Source of the DNA: Puniceibacterium confluentis
GTDB lineage: Bacteria > Pseudomonadota > Alphaproteobacteria > Rhodobacterales > Rhodobacteraceae
DNA length: 40,287 bases
Direction: 5' to 3'
Assembly (NCBI RefSeq): GCF_007923445.1
Contig: NZ_VOJI01000028.1
Span: 1-40,287 of the forward strand
The notes below the pieces were generated by a model. That model was given only the letters and a program-made list of their open reading frames with translations, was not told where the DNA came from and did no database searches. Shown here one piece after another: positions 24,928-33,808 of the stretch. The translations under genes and the position numbers were made by a program. Each line of letters starts with the position of its first letter. Position 1 is the first letter of the stretch.

Positions 24928-27723
24928 TCAGAGAAAGGCGAAGTCCTCGGCACCGAGGTCGGCGGTCGTGATTCCGGCAAGAAGGATCCTGTGGCCGCCG
25001 TAGCTCAGCTCGGCGCCCCCGGCCACATCGATGATCGACAGCGCATCGAACCGGCCCTGGGCGCCGGCACCGGTCACCCCGGTCAGACGGATCACATCAC
25101 AGCAATCCTCGAAGTCGGTGATGACATCGACCTCACCGGCTACCAGCTCGTTGAAGATGAACAGGTCAAAGCCGTCGCCGCCGGTCAGGGTATCGTTGCC
25201 GCTGCCGCCGTTCAGCCGGTCGTTGCCATTGCCGCCGTCCAACAGGTCGTCGCGCCCGCCCCCGGCCAGGAAATCGTCACCGTCGCCGCCGTGCACGGTG
25301 TCGTTGCCTTCGCCGCCACCGATGGAATCGTCGCCCTCGCGCCCGCTCAGAAGGTCGCGCCCGGTGCCGCCGCCGATGCTGTCGTTGCCCGCGCCGCCAT
25401 CGGCCGTGTCGTCGCCGAAAGAGGCGCCCATGGTGTCGTCGCCCTCGCCGCCGAGCAGGCTGTCGTTGCCCGCACCGCCGTTGACGATGTCGTTGCCCGC
25501 GCCGCCGTCGGCGGTGTCATCCCCCTGGCCGGCGCCGATGGTGTCGTTGCCGTCGCCGCCCTGGATGTCGTCATTGCCCGGACCGCCGCCGATCACGTCC
25601 CGGCCGGAACCGCCATCAAGACTGTCGTCGCCATCGGACCCGGCCAGCAGGTCGTCACCGCCCAGCCCGGAGATCAGGTCCTCGCCGCCCAGACCGAAAA
25701 GCGAATCCGCCCCCTCGCTGCCGGTCAGCGTGTCATTGCCGGTCGTGCCGATCTGGACGCCGCCGGTGCCGGGATCATCCGGCAGCAGATCGGCCAGCGC
25801 CAGGGTTCCGTCGGAAAAGGCAAAGAATTCGACACCGGTATAGACATCGCGGCCCTCAGCCGAAGTGATGGTGGTGCTGTCGCCCGCCCGGCTGATCGAC
25901 GCCGCGGCGCGGGACCCTGCCACAATCGCCGTATCAGAGCCTGTTCCGCCGTTGATCGTGTCGTCTCCGGGGCCACCGTCAAGCGTGTCATCCCCGGCCC
26001 CGCCGTCAAGCAGATCGTTGCCCGTGCCGCCCGAAAGAACGTCGTTGCCCGCAGCGCCGGTCAAGGTGTCGTTGCCGCCCAGCCCCGCCAGCGTGTCATT
26101 CCCGGCAGTGCCGGTCAGCAGATCCGCGCCTTCGGTCGGCCCCGCCGGGGCGGTGTCCTCACCCAGAAGCGTCGCCGCACTGACGGTGCCGTCGCTGAAG
26201 GCAAAGAATTCGATGCTGGTATAAAGATCCGTCCCCAGAGCCGAGACAACCCGGATCGCGCTGCCCTCGGTGGTTGCGGTGACGCTGGCCCGGGTGACGT
26301 TCAGAACCGCCGTATCAGAGCCTGCTCCGCCGTCGATCGTGTCATTGCCCTGCCCGCCGGTGATCCGGTTGGCGCCGGAGGTGCCGGTGATCCTGTCCGC
26401 AGCGGACCCGCCCAGGGCGTTTTCGATCTCCACCCCCAGGGCGATGGCCATGCCACCGGTCACGCCGTTCACATCCGACACGGTGCCGGCGCGCATGTCG
26501 ATGCGCTGTGCCCGGGTGGCGGTGCTGAAATCCAGCGTATCGGTGCCGCCGGTGTCATAGACGGTAAAGCTTGTCGCCGCGCCGGCATACAGCGCGCTGT
26601 CCCGTGCGGCGCCGTCAAAGACCATGGCGAAGATCTGCCCGAGCCAGCCGCCGACAGTGGCATTGGCCCCCCAGGTGGTGTCGCCCTCATGGGCGCTGCC
26701 GACGCCATAGAGACTCTGAACCGCGAGAATATCGGCCATTGCCGGCGTCAGGATAGACAGTTCGCCGCCCGCCACGGTGGTGTTGGCGTCCGGGCCGAAA
26801 TAGCTCATCACGCTGAGCAGGGTGCTGTCATTGGCATAGAAATTGTCGACCCCGTAAGTGGCGTTGCCATCATAGGGACCGGCATGCCCCAGCCCCAGCG
26901 CGTGGCCGATCTCGTGCAGGTAGGTCTGGTAGGAATAACTGTCGAGCGTGGTGCCGTATTCGTTCAGCCAGTCGGTGGCGACATTGACCTCGGCCCCCGG
27001 AACGCCTGCCACCGGCGCGATGATGCCGGTGGCGGGATCGAACTCCGACGGGCCGGCAAAGGCGCCGTCCTGGTTGTCGGCAAAGCGGATGTCGGCGACC
27101 CCGCTGGAGATCGGCACGAAGTCGAGCCCGCTGACGTTTTCCCAGGCCTCGAGCGCCCAGAAGGCAAGCTGCTGCCCTGCGGCGTTCAGCATCGTGAGGT
27201 CCACCGTGATCCGGCCCGAGGCGCCGGGATCAAAGCGCAGCGGCACCGGCACGCCCCAGTCCAGCTCGGTGATGTAGGTCGCCGCCTGGGCCGGGGTCAG
27301 CGTGTCGGTCAGCGCCATGATGCGGTAGCTGCCCGCCTGGCTGCCGTCGAACGAGCGCAGCGAAAGATAGAAGGTGCCGCTGGTCGTCGGGGTGTACTCC
27401 AGCAGCGAAAAGGCGTTGCCCGCCTCCGTGTCGATGTCGTCGTTGACGCGCAGCTGCGCGCCGGTGGCGCTGTGCACGGCGAGGATGGTGTCACCGACCC
27501 CTGCGGCCGCACCGCCGGTGCCCCAGCCGAGAAAATTGTAGGCCGTGCCCGCCTCGAGCGTGACGGCGACAAAATCCACATCCGAAGCGACGCCGAGCGT
27601 CCCGGCAAAGATATCTCCGACAGCCATGCTGTAGGCGGTGCCGGTGCCGGCGGCAGCATCGGCGCCTTCGTTGACCGCGTCGGGAAGGAGGAGGTGACGC
27701 ACCGTTGTCGGAAGGGGTTTCAT
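24928..27723 (-). CDS. serralysin-type M10 metalloprotease with RTX repeats
   Basis: 931 residues. Residues about 25-125 resemble a bacterial pre-peptidase C-terminal (PPC) domain placed at the N-terminus ([24 protein letters not shown]). The catalytic M10 domain follows (about 140-350). It has the zinc site [11 protein letters not shown] at residues 270-280 and the Met-turn SVMSY at 304-308, so the three His ligands, the catalytic Glu and the serralysin Tyr are all present and the enzyme should be active. RTX runs and beta-rich spacers follow, with the cassette at 694-858 and a 73-residue tail ending DFAFL. The tail contains an unusual Cys-Cys pair (DFEDCCDVI), where the sibling proteins have no cysteine. 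The start is ATG 27721-27723, with no strong ribosome site. Confidence 0.93.
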   Translation of the reverse strand: MKPLPTTVRHLLLPDAVNEGADAAAGTGTAYSMAVGDIFAGTLGVASDVDFVAVTLEAGTAYNFLGWGTGGAAAGVGDTILAVHSATGAQLRVNDDIDTEAGNAFSLLEYTPTTSGTFYLSLRSFDGSQAGSYRIMALTDTLTPAQAATYITELDWGVPVPLRFDPGASGRITVDLTMLNAAGQQLAFWALEAWENVSGLDFVPISSGVADIRFADNQDGAFAGPSEFDPATGIIAPVAGVPGAEVNVATDWLNEYGTTLDSYSYQTYLHEIGHALGLGHAGPYDGNATYGVDNFYANDSTLLSVMSYFGPDANTTVAGGELSILTPAMADILAVQSLYGVGSAHEGDTTWGANATVGGWLGQIFAMVFDGAARDSALYAGAATSFTVYDTGGTDTLDFSTATRAQRIDMRAGTVSDVNGVTGGMAIALGVEIENALGGSAADRITGTSGANRITGGQGNDTIDGGAGSDTAVLNVTRASVTATTEGSAIRVVSALGTDLYTSIEFFAFSDGTVSAATLLGEDTAPAGPTEGADLLTGTAGNDTLAGLGGNDTLTGAAGNDVLSGGTGNDLLDGGAGDDTLDGGPGDDTINGGTGSDTAIVAGSRAAASISRAGDSTTITSAEGRDVYTGVEFFAFSDGTLALADLLPDDPGTGGVQIGTTGNDTLTGSEGADSLFGLGGEDLISGLGGDDLLAGSDGDDSLDGGSGRDVIGGGPGNDDIQGGDGNDTIGAGQGDDTADGGAGNDIVNGGAGNDSLLGGEGDDTMGASFGDDTADGGAGNDSIGGGTGRDLLSGREGDDSIGGGEGNDTVHGGDGDDFLAGGGRDDLLDGGNGNDRLNGGSGNDTLTGGDGFDLFIFNELVAGEVDVITDFEDCCDVIRLTGVTGAGAQGRFDALSIIDVAGGAELSYGGHRILLAGITTADLGAEDFAFL
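25150..25644 (-). repeat. RTX C-terminal cassette of the M10 protease: 18 nonapeptides
   Basis: Starts AGSDG and ends IFN; unit 5 GAGQG, unit 9 GASFG, unit 11 GGGTG, unit 13 GGGEG, units 14-15 FLAGGGRDD. Same order and register as the other four genes. Confidence 0.9.
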
Positions 27724-27834
27724 GCCTGTGTCTGCCTTATGCCGTGTTGCCGGATCTTCCGGCCTTGTACCCGGGGCAGCAGCACCCTGTCCATCATCCT
27801 GAACCGCAGATGTCAGGAAGTCCGGGGCTGTGGC

Positions 27835-30339
27835 TCAGGTCAGCAGAAAGTCGGCGCGGCCGAGCTCGGCCGGATCGACCCCGTCAAGCCGGATCTCGTG
27901 CCCGTTCCAGCGCAGCAGCGCATCCCCCCCGGCCGCCGAGATATCGAGCGAGGCAAAGCGGGCCGCCTGCCCCTGTCCGGGCAGCCCGCCGATGCGCAGC
28001 ATGTCGACGCCCGGCTGGAAATCGTCGATGATGTCCCGTTCGCCCGGCAGCAGTGCGTTGAACACAAACAGATCCGCGCCGCCGCCGCCCTGCAGCCAGT
28101 CGTCGCCGGTGCCGCCGTTGAGCGTGTCGGCCCCCTCGCCGCCCTCGATCCGGTCATCGCGGCCGCCACCGGCGAGGAAATCCCGCCCGGCGCCGCCCTT
28201 GACGATGTCGTCGCCTTCGCCGCCGCCGATGGTGTCGTTGCCGTCATCGCCGATCAGACGGTCCCGCCCGGTGCCGCCGCCGATGGCATCGTCCCCGGCC
28301 TGGCCCTTGACCGTGTCGTTGCCGAAGCTGCCCGCCAGATTGTCGGCTCCCTCACCGCCTTCGATCAGGTCGTCACCGGGGCCGCCGCCGATCACGTCGC
28401 TGTCGGCCCCGCCCAGAATGGTGTCGTCGCCCTGCCCGCCCCCCAGCGTGTCCTGCCCGGCGTCGCCTTCGATCCGGTCATCGCCGGGACCGCCACCGAT
28501 GTTGTCGCGTCCCGGGCCGCCGACCGCCCGGTCGTTGCCGTCCGAGGCGGCAATCACGTCATCGCCGGCGCCGCCAGACAGCCAGTCCGCGCCCGCGCGG
28601 CCCAGCACCGTGTCGTTGCCGTCCTCCCCCGACAGGGTGTCGGCGCCGTCGCCGCCCTCGATGACCCGCCCGGCCGGACCCGCGGGGCCCGCCGCGGGAC
28701 CGGGACCCGGCGCAGCGGAGGGGGCGGACGGGGCAGGGGACGGGGCGGGCCTGGGCGCGGGGGCCGCCGCAGCGACAAGCGGATCAGGCCCCGGCACAGT
28801 GTCGGGAAACGGCTCGGGATCCGGGGTCGGGCCGGTCGTCTGCAGCGGCGCGAGGGTCACTTCGGCATGGGACAGGGACAGGTCCAGCAACGCCGCCACT
28901 TCGGCCGCCTCCAGCCGGGTGCCTGCGGCGCTGCACAGCTCCAGGACCTCGGTCTCGAACCGCACCAGCGCGCCCCAGGCGGTGCTTTCGATGTCCAGCT
29001 GCAGGGCGGAACGGAGAAACGGCCAGCCGCTCAGATCGATGCGGTCCTGGCCCGGAGTGATGTCGCTGATCACGTCGCGCACCCCGTCGGCCCGCAGCAC
29101 AAAGACATCCGCCCCCGCGCCACCGGACAGCCTGTCCTGCCCCGGGCCGTCGGAAATCAGATCGTCCCCGGCGCCACCCGCGATGGTGCCGTTGCCCGCG
29201 GTGAGGGACAGCACGTCATCCGAACTTCCGCCGGTCAGAGCGCCCGAGGAGGTGGTCAGGGTCACCCCCGGCTCGCCGTGTTCGAGCCGAAACAACCCGC
29301 CCCCGGCCCTGCCCTCGGCCAGGCCCAGCACCATCGCGCCCCCCGGGATGCGCGCGGCGGCCAGACCGGTCAGATCCTCCAGCGCGCCGCTGCCGCTTTC
29401 GGCCAGCGAGGTCACATGCACCAGCCGCCCCCCGGCGGTGAGGCGCAGCAGGCTGACCCCGGCATCCGACCCGGCCGCAAGCACGAAGGCCTGCCCGTCC
29501 AGCATCACATGGGTCAGCGTGGTGACATGGGCAAAGCGGGTGTCCAGGGTGTCGATCACATGGTCTGTCACCCCCAGCGCACCATCGGCGCGGACCGACA
29601 GCACCGACAGGCTGGAACTGCCGGCCGCGGCGGCGATCAGATAGTCCTGCCCGGCCACCGTGACCGGCTCGAGCGCGCTGACGCCCTGCACCGGCAGGCT
29701 TTCGCTGCGGCCCAGATCTGTCACCGGAGTCAGGCTGCCATCGGCGCCGACCCGATAGCCGCTGACCCCGTGCTCACTGGCAGATCCGCCATACAGGAAC
29801 AGGCCCTGTTCCGTGGCGATCAGGGCCAGATCGGCCACGGCATCAAGATACTGATCCGCCGTGTCACCCCGCACCACCGCCGTGCCCGGACGGCCGCCGG
29901 CATCCAGCCGGAACGCGCTGATCCCGGCGCCGGTTGCGGCGGCAGCAAACAGCAGGTCCTGTCCGCCCCAGCTGGCGGCGATCACCGTGGCCGCCTCTGC
30001 CGCCAGCGCCCCTGCGCCCAGATAGACCCGCTGGCCCGAGCCGCCGCCGGTCAGGTCCCAGTGGGCCAGCGCCGTGTCCAGTGTCGCCTGCGGCAGACTG
30101 CCCGCCAGGGCGCTGCCGCTGAGGCCGGCCCGGCTGTCCGGGCTGTGCCAGACCGGATCGGGCAGGGCAGCAGCGCCACCGGCCGTCAGGATCACATGCT
30201 GCGTGGCGCTGTAGCCGTATTGCGCCACGGCGACCTGAACCCCGGTGCCGGTCGCGACCGAGGTGAGCGCCGCGGGCCCCGCAGGCAGGTCGAAACCCTG
30301 TCCCCAGACTGTGCCGATTTCCCGCAGATCCGTCGCCAT
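27835..30339 (-). CDS. beta-propeller-like RTX secreted protein
   Basis: 834 residues from ATG 30337-30339, which has GGAGAGAG just upstream. Residues 1 to about 370 are made of repeated 45-55 residue beta-rich units (VSGYRVGADGSLTPVTDLG, SSSLSVLSVRADGALGVTDH, GVSLLRLTAGGRLVHVTSL), which suggest a lactonase-like beta-propeller. A first RTX run with serralysin-type C-terminal sequence follows (about 375-490, GGAGADVFVLRADG). Then comes a long Pro/Ala linker (about 500-555), the 18-unit cassette at 597-761, and a 73-residue tail ending ADFLLT. It thus carries two RTX terminal modules in series. It is first in the RTX array. The propeller call is from repeat pattern only; no catalytic residues could be assigned. 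Confidence 0.87.
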   Translation of the reverse strand: MATDLREIGTVWGQGFDLPAGPAALTSVATGTGVQVAVAQYGYSATQHVILTAGGAAALPDPVWHSPDSRAGLSGSALAGSLPQATLDTALAHWDLTGGGSGQRVYLGAGALAAEAATVIAASWGGQDLLFAAAATGAGISAFRLDAGGRPGTAVVRGDTADQYLDAVADLALIATEQGLFLYGGSASEHGVSGYRVGADGSLTPVTDLGRSESLPVQGVSALEPVTVAGQDYLIAAAAGSSSLSVLSVRADGALGVTDHVIDTLDTRFAHVTTLTHVMLDGQAFVLAAGSDAGVSLLRLTAGGRLVHVTSLAESGSGALEDLTGLAAARIPGGAMVLGLAEGRAGGGLFRLEHGEPGVTLTTSSGALTGGSSDDVLSLTAGNGTIAGGAGDDLISDGPGQDRLSGGAGADVFVLRADGVRDVISDITPGQDRIDLSGWPFLRSALQLDIESTAWGALVRFETEVLELCSAAGTRLEAAEVAALLDLSLSHAEVTLAPLQTTGPTPDPEPFPDTVPGPDPLVAAAAPAPRPAPSPAPSAPSAAPGPGPAAGPAGPAGRVIEGGDGADTLSGEDGNDTVLGRAGADWLSGGAGDDVIAASDGNDRAVGGPGRDNIGGGPGDDRIEGDAGQDTLGGGQGDDTILGGADSDVIGGGPGDDLIEGGEGADNLAGSFGNDTVKGQAGDDAIGGGTGRDRLIGDDGNDTIGGGEGDDIVKGGAGRDFLAGGGRDDRIEGGEGADTLNGGTGDDWLQGGGGADLFVFNALLPGERDIIDDFQPGVDMLRIGGLPGQGQAARFASLDISAAGGDALLRWNGHEIRLDGVDPAELGRADFLLT
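28057..28551 (-). repeat. RTX C-terminal cassette of the propeller-like protein: 18 nonapeptides
   Basis: Starts AASDG and ends VFN. It is the most diverged copy (unit 7 GGGPG, unit 9 AGSFG) but keeps GGGTG at unit 11, GGGEG at unit 13, FLAGGGRDD at units 14-15 and the exact count of 18. Confidence 0.88.
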
Positions 30340-30554
30340 GTCACTCTCTCCACATGTGCTCTTGCACTGGAGGGGACTGGACAAAACCGCCGCAGCGGCA
30401 GCGCAGCAAAAAGATGTCGAAAGGCTGGCCTTTCGCGACAAGTCGTCTCAAAAATACGGGGAATTGTCTCTGTTCCCAGGCCCGGAACCGGGCCCGAACC
30501 GACGGTCCCGCCGCCGGGGGACGGTGTCCGGGAGGCTCTGGTCGCGAGCCTCTG
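30340..30554. other. 215-bp gap between the propeller-RTX gene and the parAB-linked gene
   Basis: Contains an A-rich patch (about 30360-30465) likely to hold the promoter of the RTX gene, and a short inverted repeat GGCCCGG/CCGGGCC at 30479-30494 that may end the parA-parB transcript. No coding frame supported. Confidence 0.4.
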
Positions 30555-31031
30555 TCAGGGCAGGGGCGTTGCCGCGATCAGCGCGTCGAGAAACCGCGCC
30601 AGCGCCGCTGCGTCCAGCGGCGCGCCGCGGCGGCCGGTCCCCCGCGCAACCCCGCTCTGCCCCGCCACGTCAAGCCGGGCGACAAGCAACCCGGACCCGG
30701 CCCGCAGGACCACAAGTTGCAGGTCGGCACTGTCGCCCTGGCTGACAGCCCTGTCGGGATAGGCCGCCGCCAGCCGGTCGATGAACAGCGCGCAGAGCCC
30801 CTCGGGCAGCGGCTGCTTGGCGCTCTCGCTTTGACACTGTGCGGTCAGCCCCCGGGGCGGGGTGCCCATGGCACTGCTCATCGCGGCGGTCCCGGCCAGA
30901 AACAGGGCGGACACAAGGGCACAGAGCGGCCGGTTGCCACCCCGGGCAGGGATCCGGTTTGTTTCGCGCACGAAACATTTGACCGTTTGGTCAAATTCAT
31001 GTCGGTCAAGAGAGTGGCTCCTCGTTGTCAT
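30555..31031 (-). CDS. small exported protein of unknown function, coupled to parB
   Basis: 158 residues. The start codon ATG shares one base with the parB stop (TGATG at 31029-31033), so translation is coupled. A hydrophobic stretch (LCALVSALFLAGTAAM) at about residues 36-51 looks like a signal peptide or membrane anchor, preceded by an unusually long charged N-region; the true start may be internal. The remainder (LCALFIDRLAAAYPDRAV, LQLVVLRAGSGLLVARLDV) is a compact alpha/beta sequence that I do not recognise. It is third in the parA-parB operon, an odd place for an exported protein. No function can be given. Confidence 0.65.
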   Translation of the reverse strand: MTTRSHSLDRHEFDQTVKCFVRETNRIPARGGNRPLCALVSALFLAGTAAMSSAMGTPPRGLTAQCQSESAKQPLPEGLCALFIDRLAAAYPDRAVSQGDSADLQLVVLRAGSGLLVARLDVAGQSGVARGTGRRGAPLDAAALARFLDALIAATPLP

Positions 31032-32077
31032 CACTGCTGCAGCCACCGGACCAGCGCCGCCCGCAGCTCGGCGGTCAGGGCCGGACCCGACAGCGTCAGC
31101 GCGCCGCTGCCATGCTGGTGCAGCCAGAGGTCCGGGGCAATCTGCTCGCCGTTGTCGGGGCGCGCAGGGCGGCTGTCGGGGCCCCGCGGCCGGGCAGGGG
31201 GCACGACAGCAGGCAGGTCGGGAGGCACATCGGGGCGCAGGGCGGCGGCCTCCGGCGGCACCAGTGCGGCCTGCAGCACGGCCTGTTCGTCCTCGGCCGT
31301 CTGCGGCGCGGCCGCGGTCAGGGCGGCGTGCAGCCGGGCGGACAGGGCGGGGTCATCCTCGAGCGCGCGCGACAGGCTGAGTCCGGCCCGTTCGGCCAGC
31401 GCCTGCGGAAAGCGCAGCACCCCGTCCAGCGCTTCGACGATGCCCAGAAAGCTGCCGATCTTCGAGCGCTTGGCGCGGGAGGCGGCATGGAACAGCTGCT
31501 GCAGCGCGGTCTTGCGGGTCTCGAACACCCCCTGTTCGACCGCCTTCAGCACGATCCGGGCCCGTTCGTAGTAGGACAGCCCGACCCGGATCTCGTTTTC
31601 CTCGACCATCGCCAGATAGGCATCCGAGGCCTGGTCGGGGCGGCGCAGCAGCGCCAGCACCGAGGTGAACCGCGCCTCGCCGGTCTCGTCGGCCAGCTGG
31701 CGCAGCGCCTGACAGCGCCGCCAGCCCGAGATCAGGCCGTAGCGTCCGGCCCCCAGATCGGTGACCTCGATCGGTGCCTGCTGGCCACGGGCCCGCAGCG
31801 AGGCCCGCAGCGCCGCCATCTCGGCGTCCTCGACCACCACCCGGTCGCGCACCAGGTAGGTGATGTCGATCCCGTCCAGCGGCAGCTCCAGCACCATGCG
31901 CCCCTCGCTGCGCGCCCGGGTCAGGGTGTCGGCCATCTCCTCGAAGGCCGCGGTGCTCGAGGCGGCGCGGGCCACATCGGCGATCGGCGCCGGGCGGGCA
32001 AAGATCCCCGCAGCCTCGGCCGGCGGCTCGTCCAGATAGACCGGGTTGGCGGGGGTGAGGCGCTTGCGCTTGGCCAT
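31031..32077 (-). CDS. parB: ParB-like plasmid partition protein
   Basis: 348 residues. An N-terminal region with a ParB/RepB nuclease-fold domain is at about 65-150 (LPLDGIDITYLVRDRVVVEDAEMAALRASLRARGQQAPIEV, then YGLISGWRRCQAL). The fold is followed by the ENEIRVGLSYYERARIV stretch that leads into the helix-turn-helix DNA-binding part. The C-terminus is Pro/Ala-rich. It binds the centromere and works with ParA in segregation. Start ATG 32075-32077 is preferred over GTG 32078-32080, with AAGGAG eight bases upstream. It begins 34 bases after the parA stop in the same operon. Confidence 0.9.
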   Translation of the reverse strand: MAKRKRLTPANPVYLDEPPAEAAGIFARPAPIADVARAASSTAAFEEMADTLTRARSEGRMVLELPLDGIDITYLVRDRVVVEDAEMAALRASLRARGQQAPIEVTDLGAGRYGLISGWRRCQALRQLADETGEARFTSVLALLRRPDQASDAYLAMVEENEIRVGLSYYERARIVLKAVEQGVFETRKTALQQLFHAASRAKRSKIGSFLGIVEALDGVLRFPQALAERAGLSLSRALEDDPALSARLHAALTAAAPQTAEDEQAVLQAALVPPEAAALRPDVPPDLPAVVPPARPRGPDSRPARPDNGEQIAPDLWLHQHGSGALTLSGPALTAELRAALVRWLQQ

Positions 32078-32111
32078 CACAGGGCTCCTTTCCGGGGGGG
32101 CAGCAGGACGC

Positions 32112-33503
32112 TCATTCCGCGGCCTCCTGCGTGCTCAGCGCGTCGCGCCGCCAGGACCCGATCAGCAGCTGCTTGAAGGCGGCATAGGTGGCATCGAACG
32201 TCTCGCGGCCCCGCACGTAGGTCTCGCGGTTGAAATCGCGGTAGTCGGCCTCGTAGATGCCCTGCACCTGCTCGCCGGCCTGTCCGATCAGCGCGGTGAA
32301 ATCCTGCCGGTGCGGGCTCAGGGTCTGGCCGAGATAGGCCTGCATCAGCGCCGCCAGTTCGGCCTGTTGTGATCCGTCATAGCGGGTGACCACGGCGCGC
32401 ACCGCGTCCCACTGGAACGCCAGCCCGTCCCGCCCCAGCGCCCGGGCGGCGATGTTCTCGGCCTCCTCGATGGAACTGAAGGTCGAGTGCAGCATGTCAA
32501 AGAACCGCCCCGTGCTGTCGAATTCCAGGAACGACGCCCCCAGCGGCACCAGCAGGATGTCGGCCGCCGCCAGGCCGTTGATGGTGAGATAGCCAAGCGC
32601 CGGCGGGGTGTCGAGAAAGACCACGTCGTACTGATCGAGGATGCCGTCCGCCGCGAGCATGTCGGTCAGCGCATCCCAGAGCTTCCAGCCGCGCCCGGAC
32701 ATGCGCCAGACCGGGATCTGGAACTCGGCCCAATAGAGGTTGAGCTGGGCGCCGATGAGATCGATGTTGGGCCAGTGGGTCTTCTGCACCAGGCTTTGCG
32801 CCTTGACCTCAAGCGCGTCCGACAGGGTGTCATCCAGCGGCTGCGGCGCCTCCCCCCGGTCCAGGCGGCGCTGGTTCTCGCCGCGCAGGTGCAGCGCGTA
32901 GTGCCGCGCCAGCAGCGGGAACACCGTCTGCCATTCGTCGGCCACCTTGCCGCCGAAGATCGAGGTCATCGACCCCTGGGAGTCCAGGTCGATCACCAGC
33001 ACCCTGTAGCCATCAAGGGCGGCGGACATCGCCAGATGCGCCGCCGTCGAGGTCTTGCCGACGCCGCCCTTGAAATTGGCGACCGCGACCATCTTGGCGG
33101 GCAGCCCCGCAGGGCGGTAGGGCAGGTATTCCTTGGCCTTGGAACCCTCGGTGCCAAAATGCGCCCGCAGCCGCAGCACCTCGTCCAGGGTGAACCACTT
33201 GGCGCCGCCGTCGGTTTCGCTCCGGCCCTGCGGCAGGTCGGGGTTCTGCTTCAGCACCCGGCGGAAATGGCCGGTGGCGACGGGAATCAGATAGCGGGTG
33301 ATCTCCCAGGTCGAGAACTGCCGCAGCCTGCGGCCGCCGTTCTCTTCCAGCCCGCGCGAGGCAAGATCCGAGCGGCCGGCCTCGCAGGCCCGGGCCATGG
33401 CACCAAAGCCCTTGGTGGTGGCGGGATCGCCAAGATGGCTCAGGGCGGCATCCGGGTCGATGTTGAAATAGGGGGGCAACGGCCCCCGGGCGTCTGGCTT
33501 CAT
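32112..33503 (-). CDS. parA: ParA-like partition ATPase with N-terminal DNA-binding domain
   Basis: 463 residues from ATG 33501-33503. The N-terminal part (about 55-120) looks like a winged-helix or MerR-like DNA-binding domain (STWEITRYLIPVA, KWFTLDEVLRLRAHFG), as in plasmid ParA proteins that repress their own operon. The deviant Walker A KGGVGKT is at 145-151, followed by VLVIDLDSQGSMTSIF and, later, VVFLDTPPALGYLTINGLAAADILLVPL. It moves plasmid copies apart with ParB. It is divergent from repA across the origin region. The inverted repeat at 33624-33648 is a candidate operator for its own DNA-binding domain. Confidence 0.93.
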   Translation of the reverse strand: MKPDARGPLPPYFNIDPDAALSHLGDPATTKGFGAMARACEAGRSDLASRGLEENGGRRLRQFSTWEITRYLIPVATGHFRRVLKQNPDLPQGRSETDGGAKWFTLDEVLRLRAHFGTEGSKAKEYLPYRPAGLPAKMVAVANFKGGVGKTSTAAHLAMSAALDGYRVLVIDLDSQGSMTSIFGGKVADEWQTVFPLLARHYALHLRGENQRRLDRGEAPQPLDDTLSDALEVKAQSLVQKTHWPNIDLIGAQLNLYWAEFQIPVWRMSGRGWKLWDALTDMLAADGILDQYDVVFLDTPPALGYLTINGLAAADILLVPLGASFLEFDSTGRFFDMLHSTFSSIEEAENIAARALGRDGLAFQWDAVRAVVTRYDGSQQAELAALMQAYLGQTLSPHRQDFTALIGQAGEQVQGIYEADYRDFNRETYVRGRETFDATYAAFKQLLIGSWRRDALSTQEAAE

Positions 33504-33623
33504 CACTGCGCGTCCTCTTCGATCCCAGGGCTTGCCTGCTTGGTGCTGGCCGGTCTCTCGCGCGGTTATCCCATGGATGTTCGCGCTTTTGGTCAGGATA
33601 TCAGAAAACGCCATACATGAAAG

Positions 33624-33648
33624 AAAAACCCGCACACCGAGGGTTTTT
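33624..33648. promoter_or_regulatory. inverted repeat upstream of parA (operator or centromere candidate)
   Basis: AAAAACCC at 33624-33631 and GGGTTTTT at 33641-33648 face each other around a nine-base spacer. It lies about 120 bases before the parA start. It looks like a terminator, but no plus-strand gene ends here, so a ParA operator or a ParB site is more likely. Confidence 0.5.
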
Positions 33649-33808
33649 CCAAGCAAATTCAGAGGGTGGATTCGTGGATGGCACCGTCAGATGCAGCGGC
33701 TTTGCCGGCACAGCCCGGTTATTTTTTGTTAGGTGATACGTTACGGGCAAAGCGGGCCTGAGGCAAAGCCCTTGTTTTCATGGCATCGCGGGGCATTTTC
33801 CGCACCCG

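Noticed and set aside
15997-28551. Repetitive DNA resembling a CRISPR or minisatellite array
   Set aside because: The repeats are 27-bp coding units in frame for RTX nonapeptides, vary at the third base and have no spacers of constant length.
24718-30762. A 2014-codon open frame on the plus strand across the M10 and propeller RTX genes
   Set aside because: It is the antisense of GC-rich RTX coding sequence; its protein is low-complexity Ala/Val/Gln text with no domain, while the minus strand has clear families.
33504-33656. N-terminal extension of parA by 51 codons
   Set aside because: It would read through the origin-side inverted repeat and has no ParA similarity; ATG 33503 gives the expected start.
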